From assembly GCF_023073355.1 (NCBI RefSeq), contig NZ_JADPJI010000002.1, forward strand, positions 558,001 through 622,000: a stretch of DNA of 64,000 bases. Reading direction: 5' to 3'. The stretch comes from Bradyrhizobium sp. 199. GTDB taxonomy: Bacteria > Pseudomonadota > Alphaproteobacteria > Rhizobiales > Xanthobacteraceae. The notes under the pieces are model-generated. The model did not search any database and had not been told where the DNA came from. It saw nothing but the letters and a program-made list of their open reading frames with translations. The first letter of the stretch is position 1; each line of letters starts with the position of its first letter. The position numbers and the translations under genes were made by a program. Positions 17,352 to 25,502 of this stretch are shown here, piece after piece.

Positions 17352-18119
17352 ATGCAGATGCTGACACGACGATGTTGCATCGGCTGCGGCCTTCTTCTCT
17401 TCGGCGGCGTCGCAGCGCGGGCCGCCGACGGTCGCCACAATCCGGCCTATGGCTGCAGTCTGACAGGGAGCGAGGCCAGCAACATTCTCGGCGACAAGCA
17501 GGATGGGCAGGGCGGCAGCGTGCGCGAGATGCCATCAATACCCAAGTCGGGCGACAGGGATTTCGACCGGGCGCTGGCGGAAACGCTGGTCAGGATTTCT
17601 GATTGTCTGAATGTCACGCCCAGCTTCGCCTATTTCGACGACCGTGAGTCGCCGAACGCGTTTGCATTGCGCGAGAAGCGCGTGGCCGGTACCGATGGCA
17701 CAGTGCTGTTCGGCCAACGGCTCCTGAAGCAATTGATGGCAGACCCTGAGGCAGGAGATGCCGCGGTCGCCGGCATCTGTGCCCATGAGTTTGGACACGT
17801 GCTGCAGTGGAAGGTGGGGGTGGACGAAATTCTCCTTGATGGGCAGCCCACCGTCAAACGAGTGGAACTGCACGCGGATTTCCTTGCCGGTTACTTCGCA
17901 GGCGTTCGCAAATTGCAGCAATCGAGCTTCAACGCCGCCGTGATCGCCCTGACGCAATTCAACTCGGGCGACAACATGCTCAAGCACCCGAAACATCACG
18001 GCACTCCGAAAGAACGCGGGGATGCGATCGTCAAGGGTTACCAGACCGGACACGACGACAGGAAGTCGCTGCTGGACGCCCTCAACATCGGCGAGAATTT
18101 CGTCAAGGCGAACTTCTGA
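17352..18119 (+). CDS. Exported zinc metallopeptidase-like protein
   Basis: A 255-residue protein with an export signal beginning TRRCCIGCGLLLFGG, whose twin arginine suggests the Tat route. The zincin motif HEFGH (in GICAHEFGHVLQ, about residue 148) gives two zinc ligands and the catalytic Glu. A downstream ELHADFLAGYFAG resembles the third-ligand helix (E-x-x-AD) of YpfJ/M48-like neutral metallopeptidases. It is probably a periplasmic protease. As the last gene of the four-gene cluster it may process one of the three preceding exported proteins; that link is inference. The ATG follows an AGGGAG at 17343-17348. Confidence 0.75.
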   Translation: MQMLTRRCCIGCGLLLFGGVAARAADGRHNPAYGCSLTGSEASNILGDKQDGQGGSVREMPSIPKSGDRDFDRALAETLVRISDCLNVTPSFAYFDDRESPNAFALREKRVAGTDGTVLFGQRLLKQLMADPEAGDAAVAGICAHEFGHVLQWKVGVDEILLDGQPTVKRVELHADFLAGYFAGVRKLQQSSFNAAVIALTQFNSGDNMLKHPKHHGTPKERGDAIVKGYQTGHDDRKSLLDALNIGENFVKANF

Positions 18120-18246
18120 GGCGGCTCTCTTTGCTTTCACAACAGCGTTATTGCGACCCGGGGCGCCCTTCGTCGTAACTGGGCGTCGGGCGTCTGTTGC
18201 TGTAGTCTCGGTGGTAGTACTGCATTGCTCGCCCGGAGGAACCGAC

Positions 18247-18750
18247 ATGACCATGGTCGTATTCAACCGCCGCCACTTCCTCGCCGCCGGCGGCTCCGTT
18301 CTCGCAACCGGCTTCTTGGCATCCGGCGTTTCCGGCCTCCTGCTGCCCGCCCGCGCGGCAGGCCTCGCGCCGACCGAAACGATGTCCGGCGGAGCGAACA
18401 ACTATCGCAAGGGCGCGCAGATCGTGGAGCGCATCGGCAAGGGCGGCTTCTGGATGAGCGGCACCGTCCGCCGCGCCGGCGACGGGGCTCCGCTTGCCGG
18501 GCAGCGCATCCAGATCTGGGCGCACACGGTCGAAGGGCAGGAGCACGAGCCGCAGAGCCATGGCGCCACGCTCACCGACAAGGACGGCAAGTTCCGGCTG
18601 GAGATGCCGCAGATCATTCCGATCTTCGGCCAGCCGCATGGCCACCTTGCCTATGACAGCGGTGAGTTCAAAACCGTCTTCCTGCGGCCGGTGATGCGGA
18701 GCGCAAAGGAAACCAGCCTCGAGGCGCACTTCGTCCTGCAGCCGGCCTGA
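18247..18750 (+). CDS. Tat-exported protein with intradiol dioxygenase/transthyretin-like domain
   Basis: A 167-residue protein whose signal NRRHFLAAGGSVLATGFLA fits the twin-arginine pathway. The mature domain FWMSGTVRR...GAPLAGQRIQIWAH...GATLTDKDGKFRLEMP matches the beta-sandwich core seen in intradiol ring-cleavage dioxygenases and related carboxypeptidase-regulatory-like folds. The Tyr/His iron ligands of true dioxygenases are not obvious. CGGAGGA precedes the ATG. The next gene, 12 bases on, is a ferric-reductase-like membrane protein, so the pair may form a periplasmic redox or binding unit. Confidence 0.75.
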   Translation: MTMVVFNRRHFLAAGGSVLATGFLASGVSGLLLPARAAGLAPTETMSGGANNYRKGAQIVERIGKGGFWMSGTVRRAGDGAPLAGQRIQIWAHTVEGQEHEPQSHGATLTDKDGKFRLEMPQIIPIFGQPHGHLAYDSGEFKTVFLRPVMRSAKETSLEAHFVLQPA

Positions 18751-18762
18751 CCGGGCCGGCGA

Positions 18763-19401
18763 ATGACGGGGTGGAGATCGGCGCGGGTGATCCTGATCTG
18801 GGTCGCGCTCGCTTTGGCCCTCGGCGTGCCGATCGCGCTGGCTGCAACAAGCGAGCAGCTCGCATGGCGCGGTCCGGTCTACATCCTCGCGGGGTTCGCC
18901 GGGATCGTTGCCCTCGGCCTCGTGCTTGCTCAGCCCCTGCTGATCGGCGGCTATCTGCCGGGACTGACGGCCTATCGCGGACGGCGCGCCCATCGCTGGA
19001 TCGGTGGCGCGCTGGCGCTGGCCGTGGTGATCCACGTCGCCGGCCTCTGGATCACCAGCCCGCCTGATATGATCGACGCGCTGACCTATTCATCGCCGAC
19101 GCCGTTCTCGCCTTTCGGCGTGACCGCGATGTGGGCCATCTTCGTCGTCGCGATTTTGGCCGCGTTGCGCCGGCGATTGGGACTGCGCCTGCGAACCTGG
19201 CGCGTCGTTCATATCCCTCTCGCTATCGTCATCGTCGCAGGCAGCGTGGTCCATTGCCTGCTGATCGAAGGGACGATGGAGACGGCTTCGAAGGCCGTGC
19301 TATGCGCAGCTGTCCTCGCAGCGACCATCAAGGTCATGGTTGATCTGCAGGTCTGGCGAAAGCGAAGGACGCTGCGCGGGGAAAGTATCGCGCGGCAGTA
19401 G
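18763..19401 (+). CDS. Ferric reductase-like transmembrane domain protein
   Basis: A 212-residue integral membrane protein with about five or six helices. Four histidines are placed as in the b-type diheme ferric reductase-like domain: in RRAHRWIGG, VVIHVAGLW, RVVHIPLA and SVVHCLLIEG. There is no C-terminal FAD/NAD module, so it would need a separate electron donor, as MsrQ does. It is directly downstream of the Tat-exported protein and a MsrP-like partner is not present, which makes a distinct redox pair likely. Confidence 0.82.
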   Translation: MTGWRSARVILIWVALALALGVPIALAATSEQLAWRGPVYILAGFAGIVALGLVLAQPLLIGGYLPGLTAYRGRRAHRWIGGALALAVVIHVAGLWITSPPDMIDALTYSSPTPFSPFGVTAMWAIFVVAILAALRRRLGLRLRTWRVVHIPLAIVIVAGSVVHCLLIEGTMETASKAVLCAAVLAATIKVMVDLQVWRKRRTLRGESIARQ

Positions 19402-19610
19402 CCGAGAGGCGATGATCTCTCCACGCGTCGATGCGAGGAGCTCTTGCGACGAAGCAATCCGGACTGTCGCTGCGAAGAGACTCTGGATTGCAGCAAAGGA
19501 TATCCATCTCACTTTGCCGACGCGGGAGCATGATGGGTTTCGCAAGTGCTCTACCCATCCTCCGGTTTCCTCCGCTTGCCGCAGTTGCCGGCCGGGCGTA
19601 ACCTCCCGCA

Positions 19611-20087
19611 ATGACCGTCACTGCCCCCGATCTGAAAGCGTTCCTGCTCGCGACGCCGTTCTTCGGCGGCCTTTCGGACGGAGGCCTCGATCTGCTGATG
19701 TCAATGCTGGTCGAGCGCCGCTTGGACGCCGGCGTGACCGTCGTGGCGGAAGGCGAGCCGGGACGCTCGATGTTCATCGTCAAGTCCGGCCGGCTGGCGG
19801 TGAGCAAGCGGGCGAATGCAGGAAGCCCCATCCCGATTTCGGTTCTGCAGCCGGGTGATTTCTTCGGCGAGATGACGCTGATCGAAATGCAAAACCGCTC
19901 CGCCACGGTGGTCGCGGAGGCGCCGACGATGTTGTACGAGCTGACGGCGCAAAATCTCTACGCCTGCTACAAGACCGACATCCACGCCTATGTGGTCGTC
20001 CTGCAGAACATCAACCGCGAACTGTGCCGGCGGCTCCGGCGGGCCGACAATCGCTTCACCGGACTCCAGGCGGAGCACGACAATTGA
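19611..20087 (+). CDS. Cyclic nucleotide-binding domain protein
   Basis: A 158-residue Crp/cNMP-type sensor domain. The phosphate-binding cassette is visible in PGDFFGEMTLIEMQNRSATVVAE (about residues 82-104), and GEPGRSMFIVKSGRLAVSKR forms the preceding beta-barrel strands. No DNA-binding helix-turn-helix is present, so it is a stand-alone regulator or sensor. It is 210 bases downstream of the ferric-reductase-like gene and may be an independent unit. Confidence 0.88.
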   Translation: MTVTAPDLKAFLLATPFFGGLSDGGLDLLMSMLVERRLDAGVTVVAEGEPGRSMFIVKSGRLAVSKRANAGSPIPISVLQPGDFFGEMTLIEMQNRSATVVAEAPTMLYELTAQNLYACYKTDIHAYVVVLQNINRELCRRLRRADNRFTGLQAEHDN

Positions 20088-20100
20088 TAGTGAGCGCTGC

Positions 20101-20186
20101 GTAGGATGGGTAGAGCCCTTGCGAAACCCATCATGCTTCGTCTGAACGCGATATCGATGGGTTTCGCTTCGCTCTACCCATCCTAC
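20101..20186. repeat. Interspersed palindromic repeat, GTAGGATGGGTAGAGC type
   Basis: GTAGGATGGGTAGAGC followed by CGAAACCCATC, then GATGGGTTTCGC and GCTCTACCCATCCTAC in reverse orientation, form a long imperfect hairpin. A degenerate half copy (GATGGGTTTCGCAAGTGCTC) lies at 19532-19560. This is a typical Bradyrhizobium intergenic element. The remaining DNA on both sides has no gene. Confidence 0.75.
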
Positions 20187-21087
20187 GAGCTATTCGTAAC
20201 GGCTACAGCAACGCCATCGCGTGCAGGGAGTTTCTATGAAAGCCGAAGGCAACGATGCCGGAGAGAAGCAACGCAATTCCAGTCACGATCAGGCAAGACG
20301 CAAACACTATCGGAGCCCCTGGTTCATCAACTACGGCAAAGACGATAATAGATAAAACTTTACCGACAATCGAAAGGAAGGATTAACCTTACCTGCGCGA
20401 GCCAAATCGCGACCCGTCGGGCAAAACACCAAATTCCGTCAACTCCTCTTTTCAAAAATATTCCACCGAAATTCGGAATTGCGGCATATTCGCGCCATCC
20501 CGGCCCGAGGAGAGGGGCGATCGTACGTCGCAACGAACGTGGGCTGGGGTGCGGTGGACGCGGCTGCGTCGGGCACGGGAAGGCGGGACCAGGGCGGGTG
20601 AACCTCGTGAGGTCCTTCTCCGTGCGACGAACGGCGCAACTGCGTACGGCAAAACCATGTCGTCCTGGCTGTCGTTGCTACAGCCAAGCTTTCGCGAAGA
20701 TGCACCGGCCAACCGGACGCGGTGCATCAGTTTTCGCGAGGTGACGGAGGCCAGAAGGAACTCGGCTCCGGGGAGAGCAGGCATAAGCCGTCAACCCATC
20801 GCGCAGGGAAGGCCGGGTGTTTTCCGGCCCACCTGTTGTCCGCCTGCGCATTTGCGTGTGCAAATTTTTCGCGCAGCGGGTCATAGGTGCCAGCCGGCAC
20901 CCGGTCTTCCCTGCGCCTTCTTCAAAGAAGACGGCGACACAGGCGAGCAAAACTCGGACGCTTCGCGCCGCGAGAACGTTGCTTCATGTGTTGGACACAA
21001 GACCGTCCGAGCGTTCTCGCCCTGCCGGTGCCGCCGCCCGTCACGGCACGCAGGCCAATCGCATATGGAGGCGACTTCCCCTGCACC
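20187..21087. other. Gene-free, probably repetitive intergenic region
   Basis: About 900 bases without a convincing gene. From about 20515 to 21060 the sequence resembles a dispersed element seen in many Bradyrhizobium genomes, whose reverse strand is often mis-called as small proteins with phrases such as GPENTRPSLRDGLTAYACSPR. An internal inverted pair is seen around GGGAAGGCCGGGTG (20812) and CACCCGGTCTTCCC (20898). This identification rests on memory of such spurious proteins and was not searched. Confidence 0.4.
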
Positions 21088-21219
21088 CATCCTTCGAGAC
21101 GCCCGCCGTTGGCGGGCCCTCAGGATGAGGACCGTATTCGTGGCCGTAGGTTCAACGAGCATATGCTGCTTAGCCTCATCCTGAGGAGACCGCGAAGCGG
21201 TCGTCTCGAAGGACGAGGC
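21088..21219. repeat. Interspersed repeat, CATCCTTCGAGACGC type, copy 1
   Basis: The first half is CATCCTTCGAGACGCCCGCC...GGCGGGCCCTCAGGATGAGG and the second TAGCCTCATCCTGAGGAGACCGC...GCGGTCGTCTCGAAGGACGAGG. The halves are reverse complements of each other. Two more copies are at 24154-24265 and 52481-52617. Confidence 0.85.
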
Positions 21220-21259
21220 GCGCGCTCAGGTCGCGCAAAATCCCATATGCAATAGGCCA

Positions 21260-21610
21260 TCAGCGGCGGGCGGCGATCGCCGTCAGCTCCAGCCTGACGC
21301 CTGGGCCGAGATCCGCAACCCCGAGGGCGGCGCGCGCCGGCAGATGGTCCGCGGTGAAATAGCGCTTCCACACCTGGTTGAACGCCGCCTTGTCGGCGAG
21401 ATCAGCCATAAAGATAGTCACCTGCAGAACGCAGGAGAGATCGGAGCCGGCCCCATCGAGCAACGTCTTCAACTGGCGAAGCACATCGTCGGCCTGGCCT
21501 GCCATGTCGAGTCCCGAATCCTCGGGAACGATGCCGCCGAGATAGAGCACGCCATTATGCTCCACGATCTCGTGGAGCAGTCCTTCATAGGGCAGGGAAC
21601 GTTTGATCAC
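21260..21610 (-). CDS. RidA-family protein (stand-alone)
   Basis: A 116-residue member of the RidA/YjgF superfamily, close to the usual full length. Segments typical of the family are NGVLYLGGIVPED, GQADDVLRQLKTLLDGAG, CVLQVTIFMADL and LPARAALGVADLG. The conserved catalytic arginine of true imine deaminases is represented by PARAAL. It is unlike the operonic RidA gene at 12352 and lies just before tRNA-Thr; its partner reaction is unknown. Confidence 0.88.
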   Translation of the reverse strand: MIKRSLPYEGLLHEIVEHNGVLYLGGIVPEDSGLDMAGQADDVLRQLKTLLDGAGSDLSCVLQVTIFMADLADKAAFNQVWKRYFTADHLPARAALGVADLGPGVRLELTAIAARR

Positions 21611-21674
21611 GATGGCGTCTGTTGGAAGTTGCGGACTCGCAGGTCGGGGTGAAGGCTCGCTTCAATGGGGAAGC

Positions 21675-21749
21675 TGGTGCTGCCAGACAGGATTGAACTG
21701 TCGACCTCTCCATTACCAATGGAGTGCTCTACCACTGAGCTACGGCAGC
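21675..21749 (-). tRNA. tRNA-Thr (anticodon GGT)
   Basis: On the reverse strand the sequence runs from GCTGCCGTAGCTCAGTGG to TGGCAGCACCA. The acceptor arms GCTGCCG and TGGCAGC pair (one G-T), and the anticodon stem CTCCA/TGGAG encloses loop TTGGTAA, giving anticodon GGT. The TPsiC arm GACAG-TTCAATC-CTGTC is perfect. CCA is encoded. The body without CCA is 72 bases. Confidence 0.97.
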
Positions 21750-22063
21750 ATGTGCTGGTGAAGAATCGGGCGCCCGAGGGGGCCAACCAAGCGGGCCGAT
21801 ATCTGCCACAAGCCCCCCTCCTGCGCAAGCTTGCTCGGCCCGTCAAAACGAGAAAATCGAGCCGATATCAGGGCCAAAGTGGCCGTTTGGGCTCGAAACC
21901 TCCGGCTTTCCGTCGATTCAGCTCCGTATCCCCGCCCAACTGGCCAGTGGCCTGAAAGCTCGCGCTGGATCCATTTCGCGTTTGGCACGACCTGATCGCG
22001 CGGGCCTCTTGAGCTGCCGTATTCCTCGGGCATGGTATCACCGATGAAACCGAGTGGACCGGG
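21750..22063. other. Intergenic region without a recognised gene
   Basis: About 310 bases upstream of tRNA-Thr on one strand and of a small gene on the other. No open frame with a recognisable product was seen. It probably holds the tRNA promoter. Confidence 0.5.
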
Positions 22064-22252
22064 ATGGCTGACGACACCGAGAAGAGCACGAGACAGGCGA
22101 GGGCGTCCCGCGACGACCGGCTGAAATCGGCGCTGCGCGAAAACCTGAAGCGGCGGAAGCTGCAGGCGCGCGAACGCGCCGCAAGTCCTGAGCTCTCGCA
22201 GAACGAGGATGGTTCCTTAAGTAAGGGGACCGCCGGGAAAGCCGGCAGCTAA
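22064..22252 (+). CDS. Small basic conserved protein, unknown function
   Basis: A 62-residue highly charged protein with a helix rich in Arg/Lys (SRDDRLKSALRENLKRRK). Short proteins with this RLK-ALRENLKRRK-QAR pattern are widespread in Rhizobiales, often annotated as hypothetical. The ATG follows GACCGGG, a weak ribosome-binding site. The basic helix could bind RNA or DNA, but nothing in the sequence proves it. Confidence 0.65.
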   Translation: MADDTEKSTRQARASRDDRLKSALRENLKRRKLQARERAASPELSQNEDGSLSKGTAGKAGS

Positions 22253-22350
22253 AGCATGATCCGGAGAAGTGCGCAGCGGTTTTCCCAAAAGATCATGCTT
22301 AAACAACAACCAAAGCGCGATGGCGATTCATCCTGATCGCATCGCGCTTT
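22252..22350. repeat. Interspersed repeat, AAGCATGATCC...GATCATGCTT type, plus a second hairpin
   Basis: At 22252-22300 AAGCATGATC and GATCATGCTT flank the core AGCGGTTTTCC. At 22312-22350 AAAGCGCGATG and CATCGCGCTTT form a perfect 11-bp stem. A second copy of the first element lies at 29662-29767. The hairpin may terminate the preceding small gene. Confidence 0.75.
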
Positions 22351-22370
22351 AGAATTTGGAATGAGTGAGA

Positions 22371-24083
22371 ATGACGATGGGGCAGGACGGACAACAACGA
22401 GATGACGGTGGCGCGCTGATGTCGCGCTTCACGCGCCCCGAGCAGACCTTTCCGACGTTGATCCCGGCCGAGATCGAGCGGATCAGGCATTTCGGCGAGG
22501 TCCGCAGTTACAAGGACGGCGAGTTCCTGTTCGAGACCGGCAAGCCCGGGCCCGGCATGTTCGTCGTGCTGAAGGGCCATGTCGCCATCACCCAGCGCGA
22601 CGGCCTCGGTCACGTCACCCCGGTGATCGACCAGGGACCCGGGCAATTCCTGGCCGAGCTCAGCCAGCTCTCGGGACAGCCGGCGCTGGTCGACGGCCGC
22701 GCCGAGGGCGATGTCGAGACGCTGCTGCTGCCGCCGGACCGGCTGCGCGCGCTGCTGGTCGCCGAGGCCGAGCTCGGCGAGCGCATCATGCGCGCGCTGA
22801 TCCTGCGCCGGGTCAATCTCATTCAGGGCGGCATCGGCGGCCCCGTGCTGATCGGGCCGTCAAACTCCGCCGGCGTGGTGCGGTTGCAGGGTTTCCTCAC
22901 CCGCAACGGCCAGCCGCATCATCTGCTCGATCCCGAGCGCGATCGTGACGCCGCCGAGTTGATCGCGCGTTATTCCCCGAAGCCCGAGGATTGGCCGCTG
23001 GTCGTCGCCGCAAGCGGCGCGGTGCTGCGCAATCCCAGTGAGACCGAGCTTGCCCGCGCCATCGGCATGATCGGCGGGGCCAAGGATGGCCGCATCTACG
23101 ACGTTGCGGTCGTCGGCTGCGGACCGGCCGGGCTCGCCACCGCCGTGTATGCGGCGTCAGAAGGATTGTCCGTTGCCGTGCTCGACATCCGCGCCTTCGG
23201 CGGCCAGGCCGGCGCCAGCGCGCGCATCGAAAACTATCTGGGCTTTCCGACCGGCATCTCGGGCCAGGCCCTGACCGCGCGCGCCTTCACCCAGGCCCAG
23301 AAGTTCGGCGCCGATATCATGATTCCTGTCACGGTGAAGTCGCTCGACTGCACGCGTAAGGACGGCGCGTTCGCGGTGGCGCTCGACGGCTGCGATCCGC
23401 TGCGTTCGCGCGCGGTCGTGGTCGCCAGCGGCGCGCGCTATCGCCGGCCCGAAATCGAGAACCTCGACAAGTTCGAGGGCCGCGGCGTCTGGTACTGGGC
23501 CTCGCCGGTCGAGGCGAGGCTCTGCGCCGGCGAGGAGGTGGCTCTGGTCGGCGCCGGAAATTCGGCAGGCCAGGCCGCCGTGTTCCTGTCGGGGCACGCC
23601 AAGAAGGTGCTGATGATCATCCGCGGCGGCGGCTTAGGGGCCAGCATGTCGCGCTATCTTATCGAGCGCATCGAAGCGACCCCGAACATCGAATTGATGT
23701 TCAACACCGAGATCACGGCGCTCGAAGGCGACGAGGCCTCGCTGCTGCGGCGCATCCGCTGGAGGAGCCGCTTGTCGAGCGACGAGGATTCCGCCGACAT
23801 CCGCAATCTATTTTTGTTCGTCGGCGCCGATCCCGCCACCTCCTGGCTCGACGGCTGCGGCGTGACGCTCGATCGCGGCGGCTTCGTCGTGACAGGCGCG
23901 CAGTCCGAGCAGAACCAGGGCCGGCTGGTGGCGCCGCTGGAGACCTCCGTGCCCGGCGTCTACGCCGTCGGCGACGTCCGCTCCGGCTCGGTCAAGCGCG
24001 TCGGCGGCGCCATCGGCGAGGGCGCGCAGGTCGTGGCCTCCCTGCACGGCTATCTCGGCGACGCCGCAAAGCCGACGCTTTAG
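22371..24083 (+). CDS. Cyclic-nucleotide-binding domain fused to a thioredoxin-reductase-like FAD oxidoreductase
   Basis: A 570-residue fusion. Residues about 20-150 form a cNMP-type beta-barrel (EFLFETGKPGPGMFVVLKG, later FLAELSQLSGQPA). Residues about 240-560 form a thioredoxin-reductase-like FAD/NADPH module with FAD motif VVGCGPAGLATAVYAASEG, SARIENYLGFPTGISG, NADPH motif VGAGNSAGQAAV and GVYAVGDVRSG. The CxxC redox pair of true thioredoxin reductases is replaced by WYWASPVEARLC, so thioredoxin cannot be reduced by the usual mechanism. Start may be 22371 or 22377. Confidence 0.88.
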   Translation: MTMGQDGQQRDDGGALMSRFTRPEQTFPTLIPAEIERIRHFGEVRSYKDGEFLFETGKPGPGMFVVLKGHVAITQRDGLGHVTPVIDQGPGQFLAELSQLSGQPALVDGRAEGDVETLLLPPDRLRALLVAEAELGERIMRALILRRVNLIQGGIGGPVLIGPSNSAGVVRLQGFLTRNGQPHHLLDPERDRDAAELIARYSPKPEDWPLVVAASGAVLRNPSETELARAIGMIGGAKDGRIYDVAVVGCGPAGLATAVYAASEGLSVAVLDIRAFGGQAGASARIENYLGFPTGISGQALTARAFTQAQKFGADIMIPVTVKSLDCTRKDGAFAVALDGCDPLRSRAVVVASGARYRRPEIENLDKFEGRGVWYWASPVEARLCAGEEVALVGAGNSAGQAAVFLSGHAKKVLMIIRGGGLGASMSRYLIERIEATPNIELMFNTEITALEGDEASLLRRIRWRSRLSSDEDSADIRNLFLFVGADPATSWLDGCGVTLDRGGFVVTGAQSEQNQGRLVAPLETSVPGVYAVGDVRSGSVKRVGGAIGEGAQVVASLHGYLGDAAKPTL

Positions 24084-24153
24084 TCAAGTAGAACACAAGC
24101 AGATGGCAAGGCGAATGTGACTTGCCATCTTGCGTTATCATACGTGACTATCC

Positions 24154-24265
24154 CCTCATCCTGAGGAGCGCGCTCTTGCGCGCGTCTCGAAGGATGAAGG
24201 CCCGGATGCAACAGCCGGGCCGTCATGGTTCGAGACGCGTGCTTCGCACGCTCCTCACCATGAGG
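24154..24265. repeat. Interspersed repeat, CATCCTTCGAGACGC type, copy 2
   Basis: CCTCATCCTGAGGAGCGCGC...GCGCGTCTCGAAGGATGAAG is followed by ATGGTTCGAGACGCGTGC...GCACGCTCCTCACCATGAGG. The unit is the same family as copies at 21088 and 52481 but the halves are in the reverse order, and the stems have compensatory base changes. Confidence 0.85.
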
Positions 24266-24309
24266 ATCGAGCAGACCGAACGAACAAAAGATTCAAAAGG
24301 GAGGACTAA

Positions 24310-24618
24310 ATGGCTGAAATCGTCGTGCTCTACAAGACACCCCAGGATGCTGCCGCCTTCGACAAGTACTATGCCGAGACGCATATTCCGCTCGCCAAGA
24401 AGCTTCCCGGCCTGAAGAAATATGCCATCAGCAAAGGGCCGGTCGCATCTCCCGCCGGTCCCTCCGGAATCCACCTCGTCGCCATCCTCACCTTCGACAG
24501 CGTGGCCGACATTCAGGCGGCATTCGGCAGTCCGGAGGGCAAGGCGACCGGCGCGGACGTGCCGAAGTTCGCCAGCGGCGGCGCCGACCTCTTGATCTTC
24601 GACACCAAGGAAGTGTGA
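24310..24618 (+). CDS. EthD-domain protein
   Basis: A 102-residue ferredoxin-like dimeric alpha/beta-barrel protein of the EthD family. Hallmarks are the N-terminal IVVLYKTPQDAAAFDKYY followed by HIPLAKKLPGLKKY and a C-terminal DLLIFDTKEV. GGGAGGAC precedes the ATG. EthD proteins accompany ether-degrading P450s in some bacteria, but most members are stand-alone with unknown function, as here. Confidence 0.9.
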   Translation: MAEIVVLYKTPQDAAAFDKYYAETHIPLAKKLPGLKKYAISKGPVASPAGPSGIHLVAILTFDSVADIQAAFGSPEGKATGADVPKFASGGADLLIFDTKEV

Positions 24619-24838
24619 CGAATCGATTCAACTTTCGTCGAAAGCCTCGATCTCGTCTCTGATACAAACAGACACTGCCTTTGTTTGTGACAGCGATGCA
24701 AAAAATTCAGCCATGCGTTTGTCGATTCGCACGATGACGCATGGCTGCGCACATACATGCGGCGACAACGCATTGGCAATTCCATGAGCACCGTAATACA
24801 CCTCTCGCTATCTCAACGCGCAGAGTAGGAGAGATGTC

Positions 24839-25348
24839 ATGGTTCTTGGGTTGAGCTTGCCCGCCTTCACGTTAGTCCATGTCATCATCAGCCTGATCGG
24901 CATCGCCGCCGGCCTCGTCGTGATGTTCGGCCTGCTCGGCTCGAAGTCGATGCCGCGCCTCACCGCGATCTTCCTAGCTTTCACGATCCTGACCAGCGCC
25001 ACCGGCTTCTTGTTTCCGTTCGAGAAGGTGCTGCCCTCGCACATCATCGGCATCATCTCGCTGGTCCTGCTCGCGATCGCCTGCGTCGCGCTGTACGCCA
25101 TGAAGCTCACAGGCATCTGGCGTCCGGTCTACATCGTGACCGCGATGATCTCGCTTTATTTCAACGCCTTCGTGCTGGTGATCCAGTCGTTCCTCAAGGT
25201 GCCGGCGCTCGCCGCGCTCGCACCCGCCGTGGCGCCGGCGCCGCCCTCGGGCCCGGTATTCGCCGTGGTGCAGGGGCTCGTGCTGGTGTTCTTCGTCGTG
25301 CTCACCATCAGCGCCTGGCGCCGCTTCAGGCCGATGGCGTTTGCCTGA
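24839..25348 (+). CDS. Small integral membrane protein, unknown function
   Basis: A 169-residue protein with about four or five hydrophobic helices (VIISLIGIAAGLVVMFGLLG, FLAFTILTSATGFLF, IIGIISLVLLAIACVALYA, VVQGLVLVFFVVLTI). A Pro/Ala loop separates the last two helices. AGGAGAG precedes the ATG. Homologous short membrane proteins are found in many proteobacteria as hypothetical; the function is not known. It precedes a haloperoxidase-like hydrolase gene on the same strand by 150 bases. Confidence 0.75.
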   Translation: MVLGLSLPAFTLVHVIISLIGIAAGLVVMFGLLGSKSMPRLTAIFLAFTILTSATGFLFPFEKVLPSHIIGIISLVLLAIACVALYAMKLTGIWRPVYIVTAMISLYFNAFVLVIQSFLKVPALAALAPAVAPAPPSGPVFAVVQGLVLVFFVVLTISAWRRFRPMAFA

Positions 25349-25368
25349 TCGATCGCGAACACATTCAC

Positions 25369-25480
25369 CGTCATTCCGGGGCATCGCGCAGCGATGAACT
25401 ATGGTGCGCTCTTGCGCACATGAGAATCTCGATTGAACAATCTCCAGATTCCGGCTTCGCTTCGCGCGCCCGGAATGACG
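25369..25480. repeat. Interspersed repeat, CGTCATTCCGGG type, copy 1
   Basis: CGTCATTCCGGG opens and CCCGGAATGACG closes the element in reverse orientation; internal GAGAATCTCG and CTCCAGATTCC are shared with the copy at 54743-54826. Confidence 0.75.
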
Positions 25481-25502
25481 TTTCGCTCAAAGGAGTCCCA
25501 TA

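Noticed and set aside
20817..21128. Short protein-like open frames on both strands around 20680-21255
   Set aside because: They overlap each other, lack ribosome-binding sites and correspond to a repeat-type DNA segment whose translations are commonly mis-annotated.
21675..21749. tRNA-Thr as a possible integration site of a mobile element
   Set aside because: No integrase gene and no direct repeat of the tRNA 3' end was seen in the neighbouring DNA of the window.
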